Assembly (NCBI RefSeq): GCF_001605885.1
Contig: NZ_LRPE01000039.1
Coordinates: 248,001-312,000, forward strand
Reading direction: 5' to 3'
DNA: 64,000 nt
Source: Acinetobacter lactucae
GTDB lineage: Bacteria; Pseudomonadota; Gammaproteobacteria; Pseudomonadales; Moraxellaceae
Shown here: positions 17,307 to 25,826 of the stretch, one piece after another
How positions within the stretch are numbered: the stretch's first letter is position 1
Layout of the letters: each line of letters opens with the position of its first letter
Notes under the pieces: generated by a model
What the model saw: only the letters and a program-made list of their open reading frames with translations
Told to the model about the DNA's origin: nothing
Databases searched by the model: none
Program-made: the position numbers and the translations under genes

Positions 17307-18755
17307 TTACTCAGATAAGTCTACGCAGAGGTATTTCATTTCGACATATTCTTCGATGCCGAATTTTGAACCTTCACGGCCTAGACCTGACTGTTTTACG
17401 CCACCAAACGGAGCAACTTCATTTGAAATCGCACCCGTGTTAATGCCGACCATACCGTACTCAAGTGCTTCACCCACTCGCCATTGACGAGCTGTGCTTT
17501 GAGTAAATAAATAAGCAGCTAAACCAAACTCGGTATCATTCGCCATCGCCACTGCTTCATCTTCAGTTTTAAAGCGGAATAGTGGTGCAAGCGGACCAAA
17601 AGTTTCTTCTTTAGACACTTTCATGTCTTGAGTTACGCCAGTTAAAACCGTTGGCTCAAAGAATGTGCCACCAAGTGCCGAGCGTTGACCACCAATACGA
17701 ACTGTTGCGCCTTTCTCGGTTGCATCTGCAATATGAGACTGAACTTTTGCAATCGCATCTTCATCAATTAAAGGCCCTTGGGTTGAACCTTCTTGACGAC
17801 CGTCACCAACTTTAAGCTTAGACACAGCTTCAACCAGACGCTCTGCCAATGCATCGTAAATACCGTCTTGAACATAAATACGGTTAGCACAAACACAAGT
17901 TTGACCGCTGTTACGATATTTACTTGCCATAATGCCCTGAACAGCTTGTTCAAGATTGGCATCGTCAAATACCACAACTGGTGCATTACCACCAAGTTCA
18001 AGCGAAAGCTTTTTAATGGTTGGCGCACATTGTTGCATCAAGATACGGCCAACTTGGGTTGAACCTGTAAAGCTGAGCTTACGAACAATATCGCTTTCGC
18101 ATAGGGTTTTACCAACTTCAACTGCATCACCACTAATGTTAATTAAAACATCAGCTGGTAAACCTGCCTGTAAAGCCAATACTTCAAGCGCATAAGCGGT
18201 TAACGGCGTTTGTTCTGCAGGTTTAACCAACATTGAACAACCCGCAGCAATCGCTGGACCTGCTTTACGCGTAATCATGGCAGCCGGGAAATTCCACGGC
18301 GTAATTGCAGCAGTAACACCAATCGCTTGTTTAATCACAAGCAAACGTTGATTTGGCAATGTAGGTGTTAAGACTTCACCATCAATACGGCGCGCTTGCT
18401 CTGCAAACCAGCGAATAAATGATGCTGCATAACCAATTTCACCACGTGCTTCTGCCAATGGTTTACCTTGCTCAGCTGTTAAGATTTGAGCCAGATTTTC
18501 TTTGTGCTCAAGCATGAGGTTGTACCATGCCAATAGCACATCAGCACGAGCCAAGGCAGTTTGCTTTTTCCAAGCAGCTTGCGCTTTTGCTGAACGATTA
18601 ATTGCGGCTTCAACCCCTGCACGGTCATAGGTTTTTACCCATGCCAAAGTTTCACCCGTAGCAGCATCATTTACCTCGACATAGTCATTTGATGCAGGTG
18701 CTTCTAATGAGATATCAGGATGTTTTAATAAATACTGCAAATTATTTTGAATCAT
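17307..18755 (-). CDS. gabD: succinate-semialdehyde dehydrogenase
   Basis: 482 residues, aldehyde dehydrogenase superfamily. Seen: PWNFP with Asn155, general base Glu253 in LELGG, catalytic Cys287 in GQTCVC, and the KEETFGPL block. It oxidises succinate semialdehyde from GABA to succinate, the second step of the GABA shunt. Its ATG overlaps the gabT stop by four bases (ATGA), so it is coupled. The assignment is made by similarity plus operon context. Confidence 0.95.
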   Translation of the reverse strand: MIQNNLQYLLKHPDISLEAPASNDYVEVNDAATGETLAWVKTYDRAGVEAAINRSAKAQAAWKKQTALARADVLLAWYNLMLEHKENLAQILTAEQGKPLAEARGEIGYAASFIRWFAEQARRIDGEVLTPTLPNQRLLVIKQAIGVTAAITPWNFPAAMITRKAGPAIAAGCSMLVKPAEQTPLTAYALEVLALQAGLPADVLINISGDAVEVGKTLCESDIVRKLSFTGSTQVGRILMQQCAPTIKKLSLELGGNAPVVVFDDANLEQAVQGIMASKYRNSGQTCVCANRIYVQDGIYDALAERLVEAVSKLKVGDGRQEGSTQGPLIDEDAIAKVQSHIADATEKGATVRIGGQRSALGGTFFEPTVLTGVTQDMKVSKEETFGPLAPLFRFKTEDEAVAMANDTEFGLAAYLFTQSTARQWRVGEALEYGMVGINTGAISNEVAPFGGVKQSGLGREGSKFGIEEYVEMKYLCVDLSE

Positions 18756-20044
18756 GCAGATTGCTCCATTGCTTTTGCACTACCTGCTTTTAGAGTTGCA
18801 AAACCTTGTTTCAAGATATCAAGGCCTTGGCGGAATTGTTCAGCAGGAATGGTTAATGGATATAAGAAACGAATTACATTACCGTATTTACCACAAGTAA
18901 GAAGTAACAACCCGTTTTCCATTGCATAGTTTTGTACAACTTTTGCTTGTTCAGCTGTTTCAAGCTCTACTGCAACCATTGAACCTAAAGCACGAATATC
19001 AGTTACTACGTCGCCTGTTGCTTGTTGAATATCTTTAAGGGTAGCTACTAACTCTCCACCTAATTCATTTGCACGGTCGCATAGGTTTTCTTCTTCAATC
19101 GCATCAATCACAGCATGCGCAGCAGCAACCGCAATCGGGCTACCTGCATAAGTACCACCTAGGCCACCTGGATTTGGTGCATCCATCACTTCTGCACGGC
19201 CAACAACACCTGAAATTGGGAAACCACCGCCCAAGCTTTTCGCCATCGTAATGAGGTCTGCTTTAATCTCGTAATAGTTCATTGCGAACAATTTACCAGT
19301 ACGAGCAAAACCTGATTGCACTTCGTCAGCAACCAATAAAATACCGTGCTTGTCGCAAATTGAACGTAAACGTTTTAAGAACTCAGCTGGCACCACATTG
19401 AAACCACCTTCACCCTGTACTGGCTCAAGTACGATTGCTGCAACATCATGTGGTGCAATATCTTCACTGAAAATATCTTCAACGCTTTCAATTGCCGCGT
19501 CTACTGAAATACCTTTAGCAGGCACAGGGTAACGTGCGTGGAATACACCCGCTGGCATTACCCCGAAATCACGTTTGTAAGGCGCTGTTTTACCTGTCAT
19601 TGCCATGGTCATGAATGAACGACCGTGGAAACCATTACCGAAAGTAATAATGCCGTGACGACCTGTATAACAACGAGCAATCTTCACCGCATTTTCAACT
19701 GCTTCTGCACCAGTTGTAAAAAAAGCTGACTTGGCAGGACCAGCAATTGGCGCGCGTTCATTAATACGCTCAGCTAAAGCTACATAGCTTTCATATGGTG
19801 TTACTTGATAGGCAGTATGCGTAAATTTAGTGAGTTGCTCAGTCACCGCTGCAATCACTTTAGGGTGGCGATGGCCTGTATTTAAAACCGCGATACCACC
19901 CGCAAAGTCGATAAATTGATTGCCTTCCTTGTCCCAAAGCGTAGCATTTTCAGCTTTTTCCGCATACCACTGGCACATCACGCCTACACCACGTGGAGTT
20001 GCTTGCTGTTTACGTGCGTTAAGTGCAGAATGTTGATTATCCAT
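18752..20044 (-). CDS. gabT: 4-aminobutyrate--2-oxoglutarate transaminase
   Basis: 430 residues, class III aminotransferase. PLP contacts: TGAEAVENAVKIAR at 111-124, Asp240 in VADEVQSGFARTG, and Schiff-base Lys269 in ITMAKSLGGGFP. It transfers the GABA amino group to 2-oxoglutarate, giving succinate semialdehyde for GabD. First gene of the gabTD operon; transcription is probably controlled from the GAGAGCCA tandem operator about 125 bp upstream. Confidence 0.95.
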   Translation of the reverse strand: MDNQHSALNARKQQATPRGVGVMCQWYAEKAENATLWDKEGNQFIDFAGGIAVLNTGHRHPKVIAAVTEQLTKFTHTAYQVTPYESYVALAERINERAPIAGPAKSAFFTTGAEAVENAVKIARCYTGRHGIITFGNGFHGRSFMTMAMTGKTAPYKRDFGVMPAGVFHARYPVPAKGISVDAAIESVEDIFSEDIAPHDVAAIVLEPVQGEGGFNVVPAEFLKRLRSICDKHGILLVADEVQSGFARTGKLFAMNYYEIKADLITMAKSLGGGFPISGVVGRAEVMDAPNPGGLGGTYAGSPIAVAAAHAVIDAIEEENLCDRANELGGELVATLKDIQQATGDVVTDIRALGSMVAVELETAEQAKVVQNYAMENGLLLLTCGKYGNVIRFLYPLTIPAEQFRQGLDILKQGFATLKAGSAKAMEQSA

Positions 20045-20155
20045 TTGATTCCCTCATATTTTCATCATCAGTTGCAGCTTTGGTTTTTTGCATCCTGTGC
20101 TTAATTTTCAGGGTGCTTTACAACGACTGCCTATGCATGTAATTTCGCTCGTCTG

Positions 20156-21700
20156 ATGCCAACTGACGAGAGCCACTTTTTAACTGTAGGAGAGAGCCAA
20201 TTGCGTAGTTTACTTGGAGATCATTTGCTGCAACGACTCCAACAGGACACTGAAGGGAAACTACATCAACGCCTTTTCCGTTGCCTGCGTGGTGCCATTA
20301 TTGATGGAGTCATCCAGCCCAAGACCCGTCTACCTGCGTCACGCGACTTAGCCAGTGAAATTCATGTTTCAAGAAATACAGTGCTTACTGCCTATGAACA
20401 GCTACAGGCTGAAGGTTACTTAGAAGCTCGTACGGGGCACGGCACTTGGGTTGCCGAAAAATTACCAGAGAGTTTTTTAAATACACAAAACAAGAAAAAA
20501 GTAGTTTCTAGCCCGAAAGCTCAAAGCTCTTATGCCCTCTCACAGCGTGGTTCTAACTTATTAGGTTATGCCGCAGCTTCACCACACCAATGGGGAGCTT
20601 TCGTGCCGGGAGCACCCGATGTGACTGAGTTCCCCCATCATATTTTTAGTCGCATTCAAGCACGCTTAAGCCGCGAACCAGATATTAACCGCCTGATTTA
20701 TAGCAATGCTGGTGGCTGTATTGAACTTCGAAGTGCGCTGGCAGATTACTTACGTGTTGCACGTTCAGTTCAGTGCGATGCGGATCAAATTATTATTACC
20801 GAAGGCATCCACCAAGCCATTGATTTAGTCTCACGTGCCCTTAGCGATATGGGAGATAAAATCTGGATTGAAGACCCCGCTTATTGGGGAATGCGTAATA
20901 CGTTACGGATTAATGGTCTTGATATTCAGCCGATGCCTGTCGATGCTGAAGGCATTATTCCTGAAGAAAATCCAGCTGTTCCGCCTAAACTCATTTTTGT
21001 CACACCTTCACATCAATATCCGCTTGGCTCACATTTAAGTCTTGATCGTCGCAGACAATTGATTCAAATCGCACGTCAGCACAATAGCTGGATTGTCGAA
21101 GATGACTATGACAGTGAGTTCCGTTTCTCAGGTCAGCCTTATCCATCTTTACAAGGTTTAGAAAATGATGCGCCTGTGCTGTACATGGGCACATTTAGTA
21201 AAACCATTTATCCATCTTTAAGAATTGGTTATTTAGTCGTACCTAAACCACTTTTTTCACCACTACGTATCGTGGCAGCCGAGCTTTATCGTGGGGGCCA
21301 TTTGCTTGAGCAAAAAGCCCTAGCTGAATTTATTCGTGAAGGCCATTACGAAGCGCATATTCGTCGCATGCGCCTGCTCTATGGTAAACGCCGTGATTAC
21401 TTGGTGAGCTTAATTCAACGCTATCTTGGCCCCGAATTTATTCATGAATATGATGAAGCAGCAGGATTACATCTGGTTTTAAAACTACCGAACGCTTGTG
21501 ACGATGTGGCGATTGCAGCGACTGCACTCGAACGCGGCGTCAAGGTTCGTCCACTTTCACAGTACTACATGCAGTCGCATGCGCATGCAGAGCGTGGACT
21601 GCTGATGGGCTTTGCCTGCGTAAATGAAAAAGACATGGTGATGGCTTTTGGCGTCTTGCTGCAGTGCTTACGTGAAGCAGGTGTACCTACGCTGAATTAA
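20156..21700 (+). CDS. gabR: MocR/GabR-type regulator of GABA catabolism
   Basis: 514 residues: GntR winged HTH at about 35-100 (LPASRDLASEIHVSRNTVLTAYEQLQAEGYL) fused to an aminotransferase-fold domain with PLP Lys349 in GTFSKTIYPSLRIGY. Such regulators sense GABA through PLP and activate gabTD. Start is uncertain: the ATG at 20156 lacks a ribosome site and its first codons overlap the tandem operator, while a TTG at 20201 follows AGGAGAG by seven bases and would give 499 residues. Divergent from gabT. Confidence 0.88.
   Translation: MPTDESHFLTVGESQLRSLLGDHLLQRLQQDTEGKLHQRLFRCLRGAIIDGVIQPKTRLPASRDLASEIHVSRNTVLTAYEQLQAEGYLEARTGHGTWVAEKLPESFLNTQNKKKVVSSPKAQSSYALSQRGSNLLGYAAASPHQWGAFVPGAPDVTEFPHHIFSRIQARLSREPDINRLIYSNAGGCIELRSALADYLRVARSVQCDADQIIITEGIHQAIDLVSRALSDMGDKIWIEDPAYWGMRNTLRINGLDIQPMPVDAEGIIPEENPAVPPKLIFVTPSHQYPLGSHLSLDRRRQLIQIARQHNSWIVEDDYDSEFRFSGQPYPSLQGLENDAPVLYMGTFSKTIYPSLRIGYLVVPKPLFSPLRIVAAELYRGGHLLEQKALAEFIREGHYEAHIRRMRLLYGKRRDYLVSLIQRYLGPEFIHEYDEAAGLHLVLKLPNACDDVAIAATALERGVKVRPLSQYYMQSHAHAERGLLMGFACVNEKDMVMAFGVLLQCLREAGVPTLN
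20168..20199. promoter_or_regulatory. tandem operator GAGAGCCA-N16-GAGAGCCA (gabT/gabR)
   Basis: Two identical 8-bp half-sites, 20168-20175 and 20192-20199, lie 24 bp apart. The same pair with identical spacing is found upstream of the permease at 23391-23422. MocR proteins typically bind tandem direct repeats, so this is the likely GabR site. Confidence 0.7.
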
Positions 21701-21721
21701 AGATTTTTCCATATTAATAAA

Positions 21722-21756
21722 CAAAAAGAGCCTCATTGTGAGGCTCTTTTTTTATT
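21722..21756. terminator. bidirectional terminator
   Basis: AAAAGAGCCTCA/TGAGGCTCTTTT with a T-run separates the convergent gabR and permease genes. Confidence 0.85.
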
Positions 21757-21763
21757 TAAAAAT

Positions 21764-23206
21764 TTAAACTAACTTTTCTTCATGGCTATGAGTTAAATGA
21801 GTCGCTCTACGATCTTTACCCCAACCCAATTTTTCGGACAACAATCCGAAGAACACAATAATGCCGAACAATGCTGTAGTGTAAATCACTTCTTTAAAGT
21901 AGGTGCCTTCAATCAACATGGTAAGAATTGCACCAATAATTGCAAAGATCACCACGTATGTTAGATAAGGGAACATCCACATTTTAAAGTCAATTTTTAC
22001 GCCTTCCGCTTCAAGTTTCTTACGCATACGAAGCTGAGAATATGCAATGGTCAGGTATACATACAGTGTTGCTGCACCAGTCGTTAGCATGAAAAAGTCA
22101 TAAACATTCATACTCTCGGTTGCAGTTAAAATTACTGCAATCACTGAGAAGAAGCATGACACAATCACCCCAACCCAAGGGCTGCTTTTACTGTTTACAG
22201 AACCAAAACTTTTCGGTGCATCACCACGTTTAGCTAAAGAGAACAACATACGTGAACATGTGTAAAGTGCTGAGTTAAAGCAACTACATACCGATGTTAA
22301 AACCACAAAGTTAACGATATGGCGCGCACCCGGAATGCCAAGGGCAGACAGAGTCACACTATAAGTACCCCAAGTTGAATCTTTCAAAAGTTCATTGTTG
22401 TGGGGAATCAAACATACCGCAACGAACATTGAGCCGACGTAGAATAAAATAATTCGCCAAACCACCGAGTTCGATGCCTTACGAATTTCTTTAGATGGGT
22501 TTGCCGATTCTGCCGCTGCTACAGTCACAATTTCAGCGCCAATATAGGCGAACATGACCCCAAGCAAGGCGGTAATAACGGATGAACCACCATTAGGCAT
22601 AAAGCCTTGAGAAGTTAGGTTACTAATACCAGAAGCAGCCGGATTGCCCCAAGGCCACAAATGCATGATGGCTAAACTACCAATCACAAGGAAAATAACA
22701 ATCGCGATGACTTTAATGAGCGCAAACCAGAACTCAAACTCGCCATAGTTTTTCACGTTTTGCAAATTAACGACAACAAGTGCACCAATCACCACGACCA
22801 TATAGGCCCAGATCGGTATAAACGGGAACCAGTTGTTTAGAATTTTACCTGCAACATAAGCTTCCCACCCCATGAGCATTGCCAAAGTACACCAGTACAA
22901 CCAGCCAATTGAAAACCCTGCCCAACGACCAATTGCACGATCCGCATAGGTTGAAAAAGAGCCACTATCAGGATTTAAAACGGCCATCTCGCCTAACATA
23001 CGCATGATGAACCAAACGAGTAAACCACCTAATGCGTAGGTTAGAAATACCACAGGGCCGGTGTTGTAGATAATACTGCCTGAGCCAACAAACAGAGAAC
23101 CGCCAATAACCCCAGCAATCGAGATCATGGTGAGGTGGCGTGATTTAAGTCCATGTTTTAAACTTTGGGAGTGATTGGCTTCAGAACCATTTTGATGAGC
23201 TGCCAT
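21764..23206 (-). CDS. gabP: amino acid permease, probable GABA permease
   Basis: 480 residues with 12 helices of the APC superfamily. The first block (SRHLTMISIAGVIGGSLFVGSGSII) and the AAAESANPSKEIRKA loop are hallmarks of the GabP/AnsP/LysP branch. Start ATG at 23206 follows AAGGAAAAT, so the longer frame to 23299 is rejected. It shares the tandem GAGAGCCA operator with gabT, the basis for calling GABA as substrate. Other amino acids cannot be excluded. Confidence 0.8.
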   Translation of the reverse strand: MAAHQNGSEANHSQSLKHGLKSRHLTMISIAGVIGGSLFVGSGSIIYNTGPVVFLTYALGGLLVWFIMRMLGEMAVLNPDSGSFSTYADRAIGRWAGFSIGWLYWCTLAMLMGWEAYVAGKILNNWFPFIPIWAYMVVVIGALVVVNLQNVKNYGEFEFWFALIKVIAIVIFLVIGSLAIMHLWPWGNPAASGISNLTSQGFMPNGGSSVITALLGVMFAYIGAEIVTVAAAESANPSKEIRKASNSVVWRIILFYVGSMFVAVCLIPHNNELLKDSTWGTYSVTLSALGIPGARHIVNFVVLTSVCSCFNSALYTCSRMLFSLAKRGDAPKSFGSVNSKSSPWVGVIVSCFFSVIAVILTATESMNVYDFFMLTTGAATLYVYLTIAYSQLRMRKKLEAEGVKIDFKMWMFPYLTYVVIFAIIGAILTMLIEGTYFKEVIYTTALFGIIVFFGLLSEKLGWGKDRRATHLTHSHEEKLV

Positions 23207-23390
23207 ATCATTTTCCTTAATATATGGAGGATATCGGCTAGTCTCGGAAATCCTCCGAAGCCAAAAAATATCCCCTAAAAATTTAGCCGTTCTGCCCAAT
23301 TCCTAAAACAGAAAATTCACTGAGCTTATCCGGCGCTTCCGTATGCATACTTCCAATAGCTTTAATTTGTCGTTTCGGCACTCAAGAAAC

Positions 23391-23422
23391 GAGAGCCATT
23401 TTTGTAATAAAAGAGAGAGCCA
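23391..23422. promoter_or_regulatory. second tandem operator GAGAGCCA-N16-GAGAGCCA
   Basis: Half-sites 23391-23398 and 23415-23422, spacing 24 bp, exactly as at gabT/gabR. The similarity extends to GAGAGCCAATTGC after the second half-site and to an ATGCATA a little further towards each target gene. It lies about 185 bp upstream of the permease start. Confidence 0.7.
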
Positions 23423-23511
23423 ATTGCAAAATTTATACGCAAAATTGGCCCTTTTTGTAGCGGATACTGCTAAATGGCTTTTTGTTTTTATTTTAATCAG
23501 ATTGAAAATCT

Positions 23512-24060
23512 TTAGTTCTGTTCAGAGATTAACAACGCTTTTGTGCCTGTTTGCAACGCTCTAAATATATGTTTCTGGTCAGCTGGATAGCAAATATAGT
23601 CTCCAACACCAAGCTCTACCGCTTCATCAATTAAACCCACCAAAGCTTTCCCTTCAATCACAATAATATGCTCTACAGAACCAACTGGATGTGGCTCTGA
23701 AAGCCGGTCTTCACCCGGCTCCACAATCAATAAATAAACATCACGGCGCGCATGAGGCGGACAAGTCGCCAGCAAAATTGCTTTGTAGTTGGCGATCTCT
23801 GAGCTCACTGTTGGACCATCGCCACAGCGAATGACTTGTACCTGATTGCTCGGTTCTTCCATCAAACGCGCAAATGGAATATTCAGCGCAACACAAAGTG
23901 CCCATAAGGTTTCAATGCTTGGGTTACCTTGGCCCGCTTCTAATTGTGAAAGAGTCGATTTGGCAACTCCTGCACGGCGAGCAACCTCTGCCAATGAAAG
24001 CCCTGCTCTTTGGCGTTCACGCGTTAAACCTTTGGCAATAATTTCAATTGGCTGAGACAT
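23512..24060 (-). CDS. XRE-family regulator with cupin domain
   Basis: 182 residues: HTH at about 8-62 (LTRERQRAGLSLAEVARRAGVAKSTLSQLEAGQGNPSIETLWAL) and a cupin sensor domain at 100-175 (VEPGEDRLSEPHPVGSVEHIIVIEG, then GDYICYPADQKHIF). It is divergent from azlCD and probably represses it through the ATCGTTCGTT repeats in the gap. The cupin ligand is unknown. Confidence 0.9.
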   Translation of the reverse strand: MSQPIEIIAKGLTRERQRAGLSLAEVARRAGVAKSTLSQLEAGQGNPSIETLWALCVALNIPFARLMEEPSNQVQVIRCGDGPTVSSEIANYKAILLATCPPHARRDVYLLIVEPGEDRLSEPHPVGSVEHIIVIEGKALVGLIDEAVELGVGDYICYPADQKHIFRALQTGTKALLISEQN

Positions 24061-24084
24061 TCAGTACATCCGTTCTATAAAAAA

Positions 24085-24145
24085 AACGATCGTTCGTTTT
24101 GACAAAACAATCAGACTTATTCATTATAATGGAAAATCGTTCGTT
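24085..24145 (+). promoter_or_regulatory. azlCD promoter with repeated operator
   Basis: TTGACA (24099-24104) and TATAAT (24125-24130), spaced 20 bp, are flanked by two copies of ATCGTTCGTT at 24089-24098 and 24136-24145. The first copy belongs to the perfect palindrome AACGATCGTT (24085-24094). Binding of the XRE regulator at both would trap the promoter between them. Confidence 0.6.
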
Positions 24146-24155
24146 ATATCATGCT

Positions 24156-24824
24156 ATGACTACATACGCTCTCATTAAAAAACTCAGTAAAGACACGACT
24201 CGCTCGATTTTCTTTGTGTGTCTAGCGACGAGTGTCGTTGGCATGTCTTTAGGTTCACTCGCCGCAAGTTATGGCTTAGCACTCTGGATTCCGCTTTGCC
24301 TATCTGTATTTGTGCTCGCAGGAACTGCTGAATTTATTTTTATTGGATTCTTGGCTGTAGGGGGTAGCCCGATTGCGGCTGCAATTGCAGGACTACTCGT
24401 CAATTTAAGGCACTTACCTTTTGGCATTGCGGTCAATGAACTGATTCGTGGCAAATATTCTCGATATTTCGGGGCTCATATCATGAACGATGAAAGCGTT
24501 TTGTTTGGTATGGCACAACCCGATTTTGAAACAAAAAAAGCTGCTTACTGGTTATGTGGTATATGCATTATGCTGAGTTGGCCACTTGGTGTAACGGTGG
24601 GTTATTTTATTGGAAGTGCTATTCCCGACCCAAAAACATTCGGCTTAGATGCCATTTTCCCAGCGATTTTAATTGCACTTACTTTTTCTGCTTTAAAGAA
24701 TAAATCTACTCGAAAAGCTGCATTTGCCGGATCTACTTTAGCCCTGATCACCACACCTTTTTTGGCCTCAGGACTTCCAATTCTGATTTCACTTTTTGGC
24801 TTGATATGGGGTAGAAAGAAATGA
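24156..24824 (+). CDS. azlC: AzlC-family amino acid exporter subunit
   Basis: About 222 residues from the ATG at 24156; earlier starts are ruled out because the -10 box lies at 24125-24130. Six or seven helices including the AzlC signature GTAEFIFIGFLAVGGSP...AGLLVNLRHLPFG. With AzlD it forms an exporter of branched-chain or other amino acids. Its last four bases overlap azlD (ATGA). Confidence 0.85.
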   Translation: MTTYALIKKLSKDTTRSIFFVCLATSVVGMSLGSLAASYGLALWIPLCLSVFVLAGTAEFIFIGFLAVGGSPIAAAIAGLLVNLRHLPFGIAVNELIRGKYSRYFGAHIMNDESVLFGMAQPDFETKKAAYWLCGICIMLSWPLGVTVGYFIGSAIPDPKTFGLDAIFPAILIALTFSALKNKSTRKAAFAGSTLALITTPFLASGLPILISLFGLIWGRKK

Positions 24825-25144
24825 ATCAACAGTTACTCATAATTTTGGGTATAGGCTTGTTAGCACTTGGAACCTATGGCATTCGCTTTGCTGGTTTTCA
24901 CTTGGGTGCCAAGTTTTCTTTTTCTGAAAAATACCAAGTTTTACTCTCAAATGGGGCAACTGTCTTGCTCTGTGCAATTGCTGTGACGACAACATTTTTT
25001 GAAGGTCAACATTTCGCGGGGTTCGCACGTATATTTGGGGTGGCACTAGCACTGTTCTTGGTTTGGAAAAAAGTACCGCTTTTATTGGTGATTTGCTTGG
25101 CAGCCGCGGGCACGGCACTTATCCGTTTGCTTGGGATTGAGTAA
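24821..25144 (+). CDS. azlD: AzlD-family amino acid exporter subunit
   Basis: 107 residues, about four helices; GLLALGTYGIRFAGFHLG at the N-terminus is typical of AzlD. It is translated from an ATG overlapping the azlC stop. It forms the complex partner of AzlC. Confidence 0.85.
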   Translation: MNQQLLIILGIGLLALGTYGIRFAGFHLGAKFSFSEKYQVLLSNGATVLLCAIAVTTTFFEGQHFAGFARIFGVALALFLVWKKVPLLLVICLAAAGTALIRLLGIE

Positions 25145-25145
25145 T

Positions 25146-25176
25146 AAAAAAGGCGAGATAAACTCGCCTTTTTTGA
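25146..25176. terminator. bidirectional terminator
   Basis: AAAAAGGCGAG/CTCGCCTTTTTT stem between the convergent azlD and ssb genes. Confidence 0.85.
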
Positions 25177-25184
25177 AACTTTGA

Positions 25185-25775
25185 TTAGAACGGTAAATCG
25201 TCGTCTAAATCAGCTGGTGCAGAAGCTGGTTGTTGCGGAGCTTTAGGCGCAAAACCACCCGCTTGAGGATTGCTTCCACCATTACCGAAACCACCTTGGC
25301 TACCATAACCGCCGCCACTGTTTTGACCGTAGCCGCCACCTTGGTTGTTATTATTTTGATAACCATTACCACCCTGTTGAGGTGCGTTAAAACGTGGTTG
25401 ATTAAAATCATTACCACCAGCGAAACCTTGTTCACCTTGTTGACGAGCATCTAACATCTGCATCTGGTCGCCACGAATTTCTGTAGTGTAACGCTCTTGG
25501 CCATTTTGGTCTGTCCACTGACGCGTACGTAGTGAACCTTCAATATAAACCTTAGAACCTTTACGCAAGAACTGTTGAGCAATTTCCCCTAAACGGTTAT
25601 GCAATACAATACGGTGCCATTCTGTTTGTTCTTTACGTTCACCAGTATTTTTATCAGTCCAAGCTTCACTTGTCGCGATTGAAAATTGGGTCAACGAGCC
25701 CCCATTTGGAAAAGTTTTTGTTTCAGGATCACGACCCAAAGTACCAACCAAAATAACCTTATTTACACCACGCAT
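25185..25775 (-). CDS. ssb: single-stranded DNA-binding protein
   Basis: 196 residues: OB fold at 1-110 ([43 protein letters not shown]), then a Gly/Asn/Gln-rich linker, and the acidic tip DLDDDLPF that recruits replication and repair partners. Length is normal for gamma-proteobacteria. Confidence 0.97.
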   Translation of the reverse strand: MRGVNKVILVGTLGRDPETKTFPNGGSLTQFSIATSEAWTDKNTGERKEQTEWHRIVLHNRLGEIAQQFLRKGSKVYIEGSLRTRQWTDQNGQERYTTEIRGDQMQMLDARQQGEQGFAGGNDFNQPRFNAPQQGGNGYQNNNNQGGGYGQNSGGGYGSQGGFGNGGSNPQAGGFAPKAPQQPASAPADLDDDLPF

Positions 25776-25826
25776 TAGCTGTCTTCATCCTATACATTTC
25801 TATGTTTTACTTTATAAGAGTTATGC

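Noticed and set aside
17768-18195. Long frames antisense to or within gabD, gabT, ssb and acs
   Set aside because: They overlap clear catalytic-motif genes, lack ribosome sites and have low-complexity composition.
20045-20200. Riboswitch or gabT RNA motif upstream of gabT
   Set aside because: The conserved part is a tandem direct repeat at fixed spacing, with non-conserved sequence between, which fits a protein operator better than an RNA fold.
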